A stretch of DNA of 64,000 nt from Cyanobium sp. ATX 6F1 (lineage in GTDB: Bacteria; Cyanobacteriota; Cyanobacteriia; PCC-6307; Cyanobiaceae): assembly GCF_024346315.1 (NCBI RefSeq), contig NZ_JAGQCS010000009.1, positions 1 to 64,000 on the forward strand. The letters are read 5' to 3'. Position numbers and translations under genes: made by a program. Each line of letters opens with the position of its first letter. Within the stretch, counting starts at the first letter, position 1. The notes below the pieces were generated by a model. It ran no database searches. It was given only the letters and a program-made list of their open reading frames with translations, and had not been told where the DNA came from. This document shows, piece after piece, positions 23,996 through 32,329 of the stretch.

Positions 23996-25291
23996 CTAGG
24001 GAGCGGTTCGGGGCGCCGGCAGCAGCTCTCGCACCAGCCGCGACAGGGCCGCCACGGCCCCGGGCTGGCCCCGCAGGCTGCGCAGGTCCTCGCGCACGCC
24101 CTCAAGGCGCTGGGGGTGCTCCAGCCAGTCCAACGCCTCCGCGGCGATCTCAGCCGGCGTGATCGCCCCCACCCGCTCGGGCACCACCAGCCGTCCGGCA
24201 GAGATGTTGGGCCAGGCCAGATAGCCCCGGTTCCGCATGCGCCAGGCGGTGAGCGCCACCCCCAGCAGCCAGCTCAACAGCGGCAGGCGGGCCAACAGCC
24301 CCAGCCAGCCGTCCCAGGCCTGCATCACGTGCAGATGCTGGGTGGGCACCAGCACCAGCATCGGCACCGCCAGGGCCCCCAGCTCGGCGGTGTTAGCCCC
24401 CACGGTGGTCAGGGCCAGGACGCACTGGCTGAGGGCGCCGTGGGCGGGCTGCTCCTCCACCAGGCGAATCAAGGTGCCGGCGGGGGTCTCCAGCCAGCGC
24501 GCCCCCGCCGCCTCCCGCAGCTCCGGAGCCCCCTGGCTGTAGGACGACTGCAGCGGGTTGGACGGCCCCCCGTAGCGCAGCAGCTCCTCGACGCTGGTGG
24601 TGGGGGCCACCGGCAACAGGAAGCGGCAGCCGGGGCGCTGCGCCCGCAGGCGATCGGCGGTGTCCAGCAGAAAGGGCACCCCCACCTGGAGCTTGGCCCG
24701 CTTGGAGCCGGGCATCAGCGCCACCCACTCCCCGGGGGGCAGGGGCGCGTCGCTGCGCGCCGACTCCGAGAGATCCGCCATCAGATCCCCCACCACCTCG
24801 CAGCGGGGCCGCCAGCGCCGGGCCAGCCGGCCGGCGGCCTGGGGGCCCATGGCGGCGATGCGGTCGTTCCAACGGGGCCAGCGGACCACCCACTCGGCGT
24901 AGGTGAGGTGGCGGTAGCCGAGGCGCCAGGAGAGCAGCACGGTCCAGAACTGATCGCCGCCGAGGAACACCACCACCCCATGATCCGGCCAGGGGCCATG
25001 GCGGCGGGGCCGCAGCAGCAGCCACCAGAAGCGCTCGGCGGGCAGCACCCGGCTGAACAGCCCCATGCGCCGGGCCACCTGCGCTTCCGAGCCGGTGGCG
25101 TTGGGGCAGGGCACCAGCACCAGCTGCAGATCGATCGCTGCCGCTGGGGCCAGCGGGCGCAGGGGCACGTCCCGGTGCAGCCGACGGGCGAGGGGGCGCA
25201 CCCAGGTGGCCAGCTCGCCGGGACCGTTGCAGACGAGCACGATCACGGCTTCAGCCGGAGCGGCGCCGGCAGGCGCGGTGCCAGGGAGCAT
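23996..25291 (-). CDS. LpxB-related cyanobacterial glycosyltransferase-like protein
   Basis: 431 residues from ATG 25291. Longer starts would run into tRNA-Leu. The N-terminus VIVLVCNGPGELATWVRPLARRL and C-terminal LALTTVGANTAELGALAVPMLVLVPTQ resemble lipid-A-disaccharide synthase. A cyanobacterial family with weak LpxB similarity is known to me (TIGR03492-type), and this fits it better than true LpxB, as there is no lpx neighbour. Substrate unknown. Confidence 0.75.
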   Translation of the reverse strand: MLPGTAPAGAAPAEAVIVLVCNGPGELATWVRPLARRLHRDVPLRPLAPAAAIDLQLVLVPCPNATGSEAQVARRMGLFSRVLPAERFWWLLLRPRRHGPWPDHGVVVFLGGDQFWTVLLSWRLGYRHLTYAEWVVRWPRWNDRIAAMGPQAAGRLARRWRPRCEVVGDLMADLSESARSDAPLPPGEWVALMPGSKRAKLQVGVPFLLDTADRLRAQRPGCRFLLPVAPTTSVEELLRYGGPSNPLQSSYSQGAPELREAAGARWLETPAGTLIRLVEEQPAHGALSQCVLALTTVGANTAELGALAVPMLVLVPTQHLHVMQAWDGWLGLLARLPLLSWLLGVALTAWRMRNRGYLAWPNISAGRLVVPERVGAITPAEIAAEALDWLEHPQRLEGVREDLRSLRGQPGAVAALSRLVRELLPAPRTAP

Positions 25292-25361
25292 GGGCTCACG
25301 GGAACCCGAACCCGGCTGTGCAGCAGTCACGGAGGGGGGCCGGGTTGTGGAGAAAGAAAAA

Positions 25362-25443
25362 TGCGGATGACGAGACTTGAACTCGTAAGGCCGAAGCCAC
25401 ACGCCCCTCAAACGTGCGTGTCTACCAATTCCACCACATCCGC
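25362..25443 (-). tRNA. tRNA-Leu (anticodon GAG)
   Basis: The minus strand folds as an 82-nt class II tRNA. Acceptor GCGGATG pairs with CATCCGC; the D arm contains GGTGGAATTGGTAGACAC; the anticodon stem CACGT/GCGTG encloses loop TTGAGGG (anticodon GAG); a variable arm follows, then T arm GAGTTCAAGTCTC. Discriminator A at 25362; CCA is not encoded. Confidence 0.93.
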
Positions 25444-25551
25444 GTGGGCGGCTGGCTTCGAGAAGCCCTCCGGCTGAGCAATATACGCATCAGCTTCCTC
25501 AGTGAGCGCTGATACAGTCCGCAGCGGCCTGCCCTTGCTCTGCCGCTCCGG

Positions 25552-26913
25552 ATGCCCATCGGCAAATTGCTGATCGCCAACCGCGGCGAGATCGCTCTCC
25601 GGATCCTGCGCAGCTGCCGCGAGCTCGGCATCCCCACCGTTGCCGTCTACAGCACGGTCGACCGCAACGCCCTGCACGTGCAACTGGCCGATGAGGCCGT
25701 CTGCGTGGGCGAAGCCCCCAGCTCCAAGAGCTACCTGAACATCCCCAACATCATTGCCGCCGCCACCTCCCGCGGCGCCGATGCGATCCACCCGGGCTAT
25801 GGCTTCCTGGCGGAGAACGATCGCTTCGCCGAAATCTGCGCCGCCCACGGGCTCATCTTCGTGGGACCCTCCCCCGAGGCGATCCGGGCGATGGGCGACA
25901 AATCCACCGCCAAGGCCACCATGCAGGGCGTGGGCGTGCCCACCATCCCCGGCAGCGAAGGCCTGCTGAAGAGCCCCCAGGAGGCGGCCAGGCTGGCGGG
26001 GGCCATGGGCTACCCGGTGATGATCAAGGCCACCGCCGGTGGGGGCGGCCGGGGCATGCGCCTGGTGAACGAAGCCGAGCAGCTCGAAAGTCTGTTCAAG
26101 GCGGCCCAGGGGGAGGCCGAGGCGGCCTTCGGCAATCCGGGCCTCTACATGGAGAAATTCATCGACCGGCCCCGCCACGTCGAGGTGCAGATCCTGGCGG
26201 ACCGCCACGGCAGCGTGGTGCACCTGGGGGAGCGCGACTGCTCGATCCAGCGCCGCCACCAGAAGCTCCTGGAGGAGGCCCCCAGCCCCGCCCTCGACCC
26301 TGAGTTGCGCCGGCGCATGGGCGAGGCGGCCGTGGCCGCCGCCCGCAGCATCACCTACGAAGGCGCCGGCACCGTGGAGTTCCTGGTGGACCGCGGCGGT
26401 GACTTCTATTTCATGGAGATGAACACCCGCATCCAGGTGGAGCACCCGGTCACCGAGATGGTCACGGGCATCGACCTGATCGCCGAACAACTCCGTATCG
26501 CCGCCGGCGAGCCCCTGAGCTTCCGCCAGGAGGATGTGAAGCTCTGCGGCCACGCGATCGAGTGCCGCATCAACGCCGAGGATCCCAGCCAGAACTTCCG
26601 CCCGGCCCCCGGCAGGATCACCGGCTGGCTCCCCCCCGGTGGTCCGGGGGTGCGCGTGGACAGCCACGTCTACACGGGCTACGAGATTCCGCCCTTCTAT
26701 GACTCCTTGATCGGCAAAGTCATTGTCTGGGGGACTGATCGGGACCATGCCCTGCGGCGCCTGCGCCGGGCCCTCTCGGAATGCGCCGTCACCGGCATCC
26801 CGACCACGATCGAGTTCCACCTGGCTCTGCTGGATCGGCCCGAGTTCCAGCGCGGCGACGTGCACACCAAGTTCGTGGAACAGGAGATGCTGCCGCCCCC
26901 TCCTGGCCGTTAA
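25552..26913 (+). CDS. accC: Biotin carboxylase subunit of acetyl-CoA carboxylase
   Basis: 453 residues, the normal length. N-terminal [16 protein letters not shown], glycine-rich ATP loop [21 protein letters not shown], the [18 protein letters not shown] active-site block and C-terminal [20 protein letters not shown] are all present. It carboxylates biotin on AccB with ATP and bicarbonate, the first step of fatty acid synthesis. Confidence 0.96.
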   Translation: MPIGKLLIANRGEIALRILRSCRELGIPTVAVYSTVDRNALHVQLADEAVCVGEAPSSKSYLNIPNIIAAATSRGADAIHPGYGFLAENDRFAEICAAHGLIFVGPSPEAIRAMGDKSTAKATMQGVGVPTIPGSEGLLKSPQEAARLAGAMGYPVMIKATAGGGGRGMRLVNEAEQLESLFKAAQGEAEAAFGNPGLYMEKFIDRPRHVEVQILADRHGSVVHLGERDCSIQRRHQKLLEEAPSPALDPELRRRMGEAAVAAARSITYEGAGTVEFLVDRGGDFYFMEMNTRIQVEHPVTEMVTGIDLIAEQLRIAAGEPLSFRQEDVKLCGHAIECRINAEDPSQNFRPAPGRITGWLPPGGPGVRVDSHVYTGYEIPPFYDSLIGKVIVWGTDRDHALRRLRRALSECAVTGIPTTIEFHLALLDRPEFQRGDVHTKFVEQEMLPPPPGR

Positions 26914-26942
26914 TCGGCCGCTGAACGACCGCTGACCCGTTC

Positions 26943-27293
26943 CTAGCCGACAGCGGCCAGGTCCTGGCTGCGGATCAGCACCAGGGTGAGCAGTCCCTGC
27001 TGGCCCACCAGCAGTTCCCGCAGCAGGCTGATCAGCCCCACCCAGATCACCGGAGTGACATCGACGCCGCCGATCGGCGGCACCAGCCGGCGGGTGAGCG
27101 CCAGCAGCGGTTCGGTGGGCCAGCCCACCACCGCCATCAGCCCGCGGCTGAGATCCACCTGGGGGTACCAGGTGAGCACGATCCGAAACAGGAACAGCAG
27201 CGTCCAGGCCGCCAGCAGCAGGCCGAGAACCAGCTGCAGGGCCGGGAGCACGGCCAGCAGCCGCTCGAGAGGCAACGAACGATCACCCGTCAC
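26943..27293 (-). CDS. YggT family membrane protein
   Basis: 116 residues from GTG 27293. Two YggT-type hydrophobic segments, the first ending in FRIVLTWYPQVD and the second containing PVIWVGLISLLRELLV, separated by GWPTEPLLALTRRLVPPIGGVDVTP. In chloroplast and cyanobacterial relatives (Ycf19-like) the family affects thylakoid organisation. It is divergent from psbX. Confidence 0.88.
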   Translation of the reverse strand: MTGDRSLPLERLLAVLPALQLVLGLLLAAWTLLFLFRIVLTWYPQVDLSRGLMAVVGWPTEPLLALTRRLVPPIGGVDVTPVIWVGLISLLRELLVGQQGLLTLVLIRSQDLAAVG

Positions 27294-27369
27294 AAAGCCC
27301 TAAGCGCAGGGGGCTTCATCGTAGGAAGTGGCCCTGCCTACCTAGGATTTCAGCACAGCTGAGTGCGCC

Positions 27370-27492
27370 ATGACCCCTTCCCTCGCCAGTTTCCTGAACA
27401 GCCTCGCCTGGGGCGCCGTGATCGTGGTCGTGCCCATCGCTGTCGCCCTGGTGTTCATCAGCCAGAAAGATCAGGTTGACCGGAAGCTCTGA
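27370..27492 (+). CDS. psbX: Photosystem II protein PsbX
   Basis: 40 residues, one membrane helix ([17 protein letters not shown]) preceded by [14 protein letters not shown] and followed by a short charged tail (QKDQVDRKL). Length and sequence match PsbX, a peripheral small PSII subunit next to cytochrome b559 that affects QB-site function. It is followed by ycf66, a common cyanobacterial pairing. Confidence 0.92.
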   Translation: MTPSLASFLNSLAWGAVIVVVPIAVALVFISQKDQVDRKL

Positions 27493-27536
27493 AGCCGCTG
27501 GCTTCGGCCGCCAGGGTCCCTAAAGTGTCCTAACGG

Positions 27537-27554
27537 GTTCTCCTTGCGGAGAAC
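27537..27554 (+). promoter_or_regulatory. Stem-loop in the psbX-ycf66 spacer
   Basis: GTTCTCC and GGAGAAC form a perfect 7-bp stem with a TTGC loop, 33 bp before the ycf66 start. It could stabilise the processed psbX transcript or act in the ycf66 leader. There is no T-run. Confidence 0.4.
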
Positions 27555-27587
27555 GTGATCAAGCGTTCTGCCTGAGGAGCTTCAGCC

Positions 27588-28529
27588 GTGGTCAATGCCA
27601 GCCTGAATTGGGCCAGCATCGTCGGCATTGTGCTGGCGGTGGGGGGAGCGCTGCTGTACTTCATGCGCAGCTTCAAGCCCGCCCTCGCCCGCGACTACGA
27701 CGTCTTCTTCGCCGCCATCGGCCTGCTCTGCGGCGGCATCCTCTTCTTCCAGGGCTGGCGCCTGGATCCGATCCTCCAGTTCGGCCAGTTCCTGCTGGCG
27801 GGCACCACGGTGTTCTTCGCCTATGAGAGCGTGCGCCTGCGCGGGGTGACCACCGAACAGGCCCGCCGCTCCTCCTTCCTCGACGACGACGAGCCCGGTC
27901 CCGGGCCGCGCATGGGCGGCGGCCGCGACCAGTGGGGCACCGACAACGACCGCTTCGATGAGCCGGAGCCCCTGCGCCGCCGCATCCGCTCCCGCGGTGA
28001 GGAGCTCCCCGATGACGACCTCTACCGGCCCAGGCGGCCGGCCCGCACCGCCATCCCCGAGCGGGCCGCCAGCCGTGGCCCCCGCCCCGCCGATGACTGG
28101 GACACCCCCGGCAGCCGGCCCCCCGCTCGCCCCGAGCCCACCTACGAACCCCGCGCCAGCCGCTACAGCGCGGGAGCCTCCGCTGAGGCAACCTCGGGCC
28201 CATCCGCCTTCGGCACCCGCCGCCGGGAGCGCGACGAACCTCGCCGCGGCAGCCGCCCGGTGGCCAGTGCCGACAACCTGCCCCGCTCCAGCCGCCGAGG
28301 GGGCCCTGGCGGCGAGCCCAGCCCCGGTCGCGGCACGGGCCTGGGGGCCTCCGGTGTGCCCCAGGGTTCACCGATCAGCGACGCCGATTTCACCCCGGTG
28401 CGCCCCAGCTCCCGCCCCGGTGCCCCACGGCCGGAAGCCCAGGGCCCCCGCCCAGGTGGAGCCGCCTCCCGCCCCAGTGAGCCGCCCGCCGGTGGCCTGC
28501 GTGACAACAGCTCCCGCTTCGACGACTGA
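27588..28529 (+). CDS. ycf66: Ycf66 family protein with long C-terminal extension
   Basis: 313 residues from GTG 27588 with a GAGGAG ribosome binding site. The N-terminal ~85 residues are the Ycf66 domain with three membrane segments (SIVGIVLAVGGALLYFM, VFFAAIGLLCGGILFFQGW, QFLLAGTTVFFAYESVRLRG). The remaining ~220 residues are Arg/Pro/Gly/Ser/Asp-rich and probably disordered. Ycf66 is conserved in cyanobacteria and some plastids; its function is not settled. It ends 2 bp before the first lipoprotein gene. Confidence 0.88.
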   Translation: MVNASLNWASIVGIVLAVGGALLYFMRSFKPALARDYDVFFAAIGLLCGGILFFQGWRLDPILQFGQFLLAGTTVFFAYESVRLRGVTTEQARRSSFLDDDEPGPGPRMGGGRDQWGTDNDRFDEPEPLRRRIRSRGEELPDDDLYRPRRPARTAIPERAASRGPRPADDWDTPGSRPPARPEPTYEPRASRYSAGASAEATSGPSAFGTRRRERDEPRRGSRPVASADNLPRSSRRGGPGGEPSPGRGTGLGASGVPQGSPISDADFTPVRPSSRPGAPRPEAQGPRPGGAASRPSEPPAGGLRDNSSRFDD

Positions 28530-28531
28530 CC

Positions 28532-29089
28532 GTGCCAGCGCCGCGGCCTCATAGGGCCGCCTCCGGTCTGCTCCTGCTGGCCCTCGGCCTTACGCTCTCC
28601 AGTTGCGCTCTGCTCACTGGAGTGCGACGCCAGGCGGCGGCGCCGCTGGGTCTGGGGATCGAAGGCCGCGAAGACCCCGCCCTCAGCGGCGATGGCCGCT
28701 ACCTGGCCAGCGTGGTGGAACGCGGTAGCCGCCGCACGGTGCTGCTGCAGGAACGCCAGAGCGGCCGAATCCTGCCCCTGCGCCACCTCGGGGGCCAGCA
28801 GCCCCACAGCTCCCCGTCGTTGAGCTGGAACGGGCGCTATCTGGCGGTGGTGGTCCAGCAGGGCGCCAAGCGGCTGGCCCTGATCGAAGACCGGGCCACC
28901 GGGGCACGCCATCCGCTCTATCTGCCGGGTGATCTGGAACCCGAGCGCTTGAGCCTGGCCCCGGATGGTCGCCGCATCGCCCTCGAGCTCCTTGACCAGG
29001 GCCGCTCGCGGGTGGAGGTGTTCGATCTGGGGGCGCTGCTGGAGCCGGACCTGGCCCCGGGGCAGGGCCTGAGCGGCTCGCCCCCATGA
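28532..29089 (+). CDS. TolB-like (PD40 repeat) lipoprotein 1
   Basis: 185 residues from GTG 28532. Signal peptide with lipobox LSSC (GLLLLALGLTLSSC), so probably a lipoprotein. The mature part has WD40/PD40-type units (ALSGDGRYLASVV, SLSWNGRYLAVVV, SLAPDGRRIALEL) as in TolB propellers, but only three, too few for a closed propeller. It overlaps the next gene by 4 bp (ATGA), and the two may act as one assembly. Confidence 0.78.
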   Translation: MPAPRPHRAASGLLLLALGLTLSSCALLTGVRRQAAAPLGLGIEGREDPALSGDGRYLASVVERGSRRTVLLQERQSGRILPLRHLGGQQPHSSPSLSWNGRYLAVVVQQGAKRLALIEDRATGARHPLYLPGDLEPERLSLAPDGRRIALELLDQGRSRVEVFDLGALLEPDLAPGQGLSGSPP

Positions 29090-29577
29090 GGGGTGACACC
29101 GTGAAACAGGCCCTGACGAGCGCGGCGCTGCTGCTGCTGCTCGCGGGCTGCGGCGGCACGCCGCTCCAGCCCATGGGTGGCCTCAACGAGCAACTGCAGC
29201 GCGCCGGCAACGGCCGCGCTCCCTCGCTGGGCCTTGGCTGGCTGGCCTGGATCAGTGGCCGTGCGGGCCGCGAGCAGGTGCAGCTGGTGGAACTGAGCCG
29301 TGGCGCCCCGGTGCCCCTGCCGGGTCTCAATCGACCGGACGCCCAGCCCCTGAGCGTGAGCGTCGATGGGCGCGGCGAACGGCTGGCCTTGGTGCGCCAA
29401 CTGGATGGACGCACCGAACTGGTGCTCTACCGCCGCAGTTTGCAGACCCTGCAGCCCTTGCCGATGGAGCCTCCGGGCGTGCCGCGCCAGGTGCAACTCA
29501 GCGCCAATGGGCGCCTGCTGGCGGTGCAGGTGAGCCGGGGCGGCCTCTGGCAGGTGGACCTGATCGAGTTGCCCTGA
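29086..29577 (+). CDS. TolB-like (PD40 repeat) lipoprotein 2
   Basis: 163 residues. A short signal peptide ends in lipobox LLAGC. Repeats of the PD40 type follow (LSVSVDGRGERLALVRQLDG, VQLSANGRLLAVQV). It is related in plan to the preceding gene and translationally coupled to it, so the pair probably arose by duplication and could form one propeller together. Function unknown. Confidence 0.78.
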   Translation: MRGDTVKQALTSAALLLLLAGCGGTPLQPMGGLNEQLQRAGNGRAPSLGLGWLAWISGRAGREQVQLVELSRGAPVPLPGLNRPDAQPLSVSVDGRGERLALVRQLDGRTELVLYRRSLQTLQPLPMEPPGVPRQVQLSANGRLLAVQVSRGGLWQVDLIELP

Positions 29578-29610
29578 ACGGGCTGCCCTGAAGTGGCCCA
29601 ACAACGCCTG

Positions 29611-29823
29611 TCAGGACGGCACAAGACCCGCCCAGCTCAGGAAACTCTGGTGGCTGAGCGCTTCGATCAGGAGCACGGCGGCGAAACCGACCATGGCGAA
29701 ACGGCCGTTGACACGCTCGGCGTAGGCGCTCCAGCCGAAGGCCGGCACATCGCCGGTGGTGGCGCTGGTGGCCGGGGTCTCCTTTGTTGGCGCGGAGGGA
29801 TCGTCGCTGGGGGAGGGACTCAT
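29611..29823 (-). CDS. hli: High-light-inducible / one-helix chlorophyll-binding protein
   Basis: 70 residues from ATG 29823; longer starts would overlap the upstream ABC gene. The single membrane helix carries the chlorophyll-binding signature ERVNGRFAMVGFAAVLLIEA (Glu, Asn, Arg spaced as in ELIP/Hli proteins), followed by QSFLSWAGL. Hli proteins bind chlorophyll and carotenoid and protect against excess light. It lies 7 bp downstream of the ABC exporter gene. Confidence 0.92.
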   Translation of the reverse strand: MSPSPSDDPSAPTKETPATSATTGDVPAFGWSAYAERVNGRFAMVGFAAVLLIEALSHQSFLSWAGLVPS

Positions 29824-29830
29824 GGTGGGT

Positions 29831-31834
29831 TCAGTTCTGGGTGAAGTCATGCTCGGCAGCGGGCACCAGCCGCCAGCTGCCGTTGCCATCGAGGGCCAGC
29901 ACGCGGGTGTGGAAATCGGCCAGGGTGGGGCGGTGGCCCACGCTCACGAAGGCCATCTCCCGATCCCGCAGCAGGGCATAGAGGTGGCGCTCGGTGCTCA
30001 CATCGAGGGCGCTGGTGGCCTCATCGAGCACCACGAAGCGGGGCGAATTGAGCAACAGGCGGGCGAAGGCCAGCCGTTGCTGCTCCCCAAGCGACAGCAG
30101 CCGAGGCCAATCGAGCTTGATGTCGAGGTTGGGATAGCGGTTCACCAACTCGCCCAGACGCACCTCCTCGAGCACGTTGCGCAGGTGGTCGTCGCTGAAG
30201 CGATCGGGCTGCAGCGGGTAGCAGAGCTGCTCCCGCAGGCTGCCCAGGATCATGTAGGGCTTCTGGGGAATGAACAGCAGATCGGCCAGGGCCGGCCGTT
30301 GGATGCTGCCCGCCGCCGGCGCCCACAGGCCACTCACCAGCCGCAGGAAAGAGGTCTTGCCGCAGCCGCTCGGCCCCACCACCAGCAGCCGCTCCTGGGG
30401 GGTCACCTCGACGCTCAGGTCGTGGATCAGCACCCGGCCGCTGCCGGGGGGCACCAGGTCGATGTGCTGGACGACGATCGCATCGACAGCGGGGCCGTCG
30501 CCGGCGGCTTCCAGGGCGATGGCGGCGTCGCTGCTGGCCTGGCTGGCGATCTCCTCCACCCGGCCCTGGAAGCTCTCCAGACGGCTGATGCTGGCTGAAA
30601 AGGCCGCCAGTCGATCGATGTTGTTGACGATGTAGCTGACCGAAAACAGCACCTGGGAGAAGGCGATGCTGGCCTGACCGAAGACGCCGAAATCCACCTC
30701 CTTGGCGAAGTAGATCGGCGCGATCACCAGCCAGGGCAGGAAGCGGGAGAAGTAGTCGTAGGAGCGCTGAATCACCTGGATCAGCGCCTCCCAGATGATC
30801 AGGCCGTTGTAGTTGCGGATCGCCCCCCCCAGCCGCCGCTCCGCCTCCTGGGCCTCCTGCTTCTCACCGCGGTAGAAGGCGATCGACTCGGCGTTGTCGC
30901 GGATGTGAACCAGGCCGTAGCGAAAGTCGGCCTCCAACTTGAGCTGCTGGAAGTTGAGCTTCACCAACTTGCGGCTGGCGAACACGATCAGCGCCGTGCC
31001 GCCCACGGAATAGGCCAGCAGCAGCAGGGCGAGCTTGGAGTTGATGCTCCAGAGCACGATGATGAAGCTGAAAAAGGTGAGCAGCGCCGCGAGGATCTCA
31101 ACGGTGACGCTCAAGCTGGTGCTGGTGAAACTGGCCGTGTCCTGGGAGATCCGCTGGTCGGGGTTGTCGATCTCCGAAAACGATTCATCGTTCGGATCGA
31201 GAACGTAGTAGGCCCGGTTCGAGAGGTAACGGGTGATCAGGCGTCCACTCAGCCATTCCCGCCACAGCAGCCCCAGCTTGGGAATCAGATAGCTCTGGAT
31301 CGCCCGGATCGGCAGGGCGAGCACCAGGCAGAAGGCATAGATCGCGACGGTCTTCCAGAACCCATCCCTGTCGTAGGCGACCAGGGTGTTGTCGACGTTT
31401 CGGGCGATGAAGCTGATGCCGACGTTGATGCCGTTGATCACCAGGATCAGCAGGGCGATGACCCCCAGCAGCACCCAGGGCAGCCAGCGGCCCTGACGCA
31501 GCTTGGAGCGCTGACTGCCGAACACCAGAAGACCGGCCACGAAGGCCGCCAGGACCCCTGGACCGATGGGGCCACGCCAGAGGGCACTCACCTGCTCGGG
31601 CACACCGGGCAGAAAACGGCCGCGGAGCTCCGGGATCAGGGCGCCGGTGGCGGCCACGGTGCCGGTGAGCAGCAGCAGGGTGAGGCCCACCACCACCGCC
31701 AGCAGGGCGACCACCAGCAGCAGGAATTGCCAGGGGCTGGTGTCCTCAACGGGGAGGAAATAGGGCTGGGCCAGGCGCTGCAGCTTGCCGAGCTGGTCGC
31801 GGAAGGCTTTCAGGGGACCCATGGACCGCTGCAT
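29831..31834 (-). CDS. ABC transporter, fused permease-ATPase (SbmA/YddA-like)
   Basis: About 667 residues from ATG 31834 (ATG 31822 is also possible). The first ~400 residues have six membrane segments of the ABC_membrane_2/SbmA-BacA type (SYLIPKLGLLWREWLSGRLITRYL). The C-terminal ATPase has Walker A VGPSGCGKTS, signature LSLGEQQRLAFARLLL and Walker B RFVVLDEATSALD. The substrate is unknown. The hli gene lies just downstream and may be co-transcribed. Confidence 0.88.
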   Translation of the reverse strand: MQRSMGPLKAFRDQLGKLQRLAQPYFLPVEDTSPWQFLLLVVALLAVVVGLTLLLLTGTVAATGALIPELRGRFLPGVPEQVSALWRGPIGPGVLAAFVAGLLVFGSQRSKLRQGRWLPWVLLGVIALLILVINGINVGISFIARNVDNTLVAYDRDGFWKTVAIYAFCLVLALPIRAIQSYLIPKLGLLWREWLSGRLITRYLSNRAYYVLDPNDESFSEIDNPDQRISQDTASFTSTSLSVTVEILAALLTFFSFIIVLWSINSKLALLLLAYSVGGTALIVFASRKLVKLNFQQLKLEADFRYGLVHIRDNAESIAFYRGEKQEAQEAERRLGGAIRNYNGLIIWEALIQVIQRSYDYFSRFLPWLVIAPIYFAKEVDFGVFGQASIAFSQVLFSVSYIVNNIDRLAAFSASISRLESFQGRVEEIASQASSDAAIALEAAGDGPAVDAIVVQHIDLVPPGSGRVLIHDLSVEVTPQERLLVVGPSGCGKTSFLRLVSGLWAPAAGSIQRPALADLLFIPQKPYMILGSLREQLCYPLQPDRFSDDHLRNVLEEVRLGELVNRYPNLDIKLDWPRLLSLGEQQRLAFARLLLNSPRFVVLDEATSALDVSTERHLYALLRDREMAFVSVGHRPTLADFHTRVLALDGNGSWRLVPAAEHDFTQN

Positions 31835-31892
31835 GTGGCGCCATTGTCGCCGCTGGAGGTGCGGGCTGCGGCCCAACGGGCTACCCAGGCGG

Positions 31893-32264
31893 CTAGCCGG
31901 GGGGCCAGGCCAGGGGGCGCCCGCCGATCACGTGCACATGCAGATGAAACACGGTCTGGCCCGCCCCGGCGCCGTTGTTGATCACCGTGCGCCAGCCACT
32001 CAGCCCCTCGGCGGCGGCCACCTTCGCCGCCACCCGCAGCAGGTGGCCCAGCAGGGGTGCGTCGTCATCGCTGGCATCGGCCAGGTTCACCAGGGGCTGG
32101 CGCGGAATCACCAGCACGTGCACCGGCGCCTGGGGATTCACATCGCGGAAGGCCAGGCAGAGCTCATCGCTGTGCACCGGATCGCAGGGGATCTCCCCCC
32201 GCAGGATGCGGCCGAAGATCGTGTCGCTGGGGGCGTTCGATGCGGTGGGGCTGGGGTCGGCCAT
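31893..32264 (-). CDS. HIT family nucleotide-binding protein (HINT-like)
   Basis: 123 residues from ATG 32264 (MADPSPT). DTIFGRILRGEIPCDPVHSDELCLAFRD is the HINT N-terminus and HLHVHVIGGRPL holds the His triad HxHxHxx. These proteins hydrolyse nucleotide phosphoramidates. It is divergent from comM (65 bp between starts). Confidence 0.93.
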   Translation of the reverse strand: MADPSPTASNAPSDTIFGRILRGEIPCDPVHSDELCLAFRDVNPQAPVHVLVIPRQPLVNLADASDDDAPLLGHLLRVAAKVAAAEGLSGWRTVINNGAGAGQTVFHLHVHVIGGRPLAWPPG

Positions 32265-32329
32265 GGCGCCGGCGAGGCGGTCGGTGGGACAGAAGGTGGC
32301 ACTGGAAAGGGCAGTGAGACCTTGATTCG

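Noticed and set aside
25292-25411. Longer N-terminus for the LpxB-like gene
   Set aside because: It would start inside tRNA-Leu and adds residues unlike the family.
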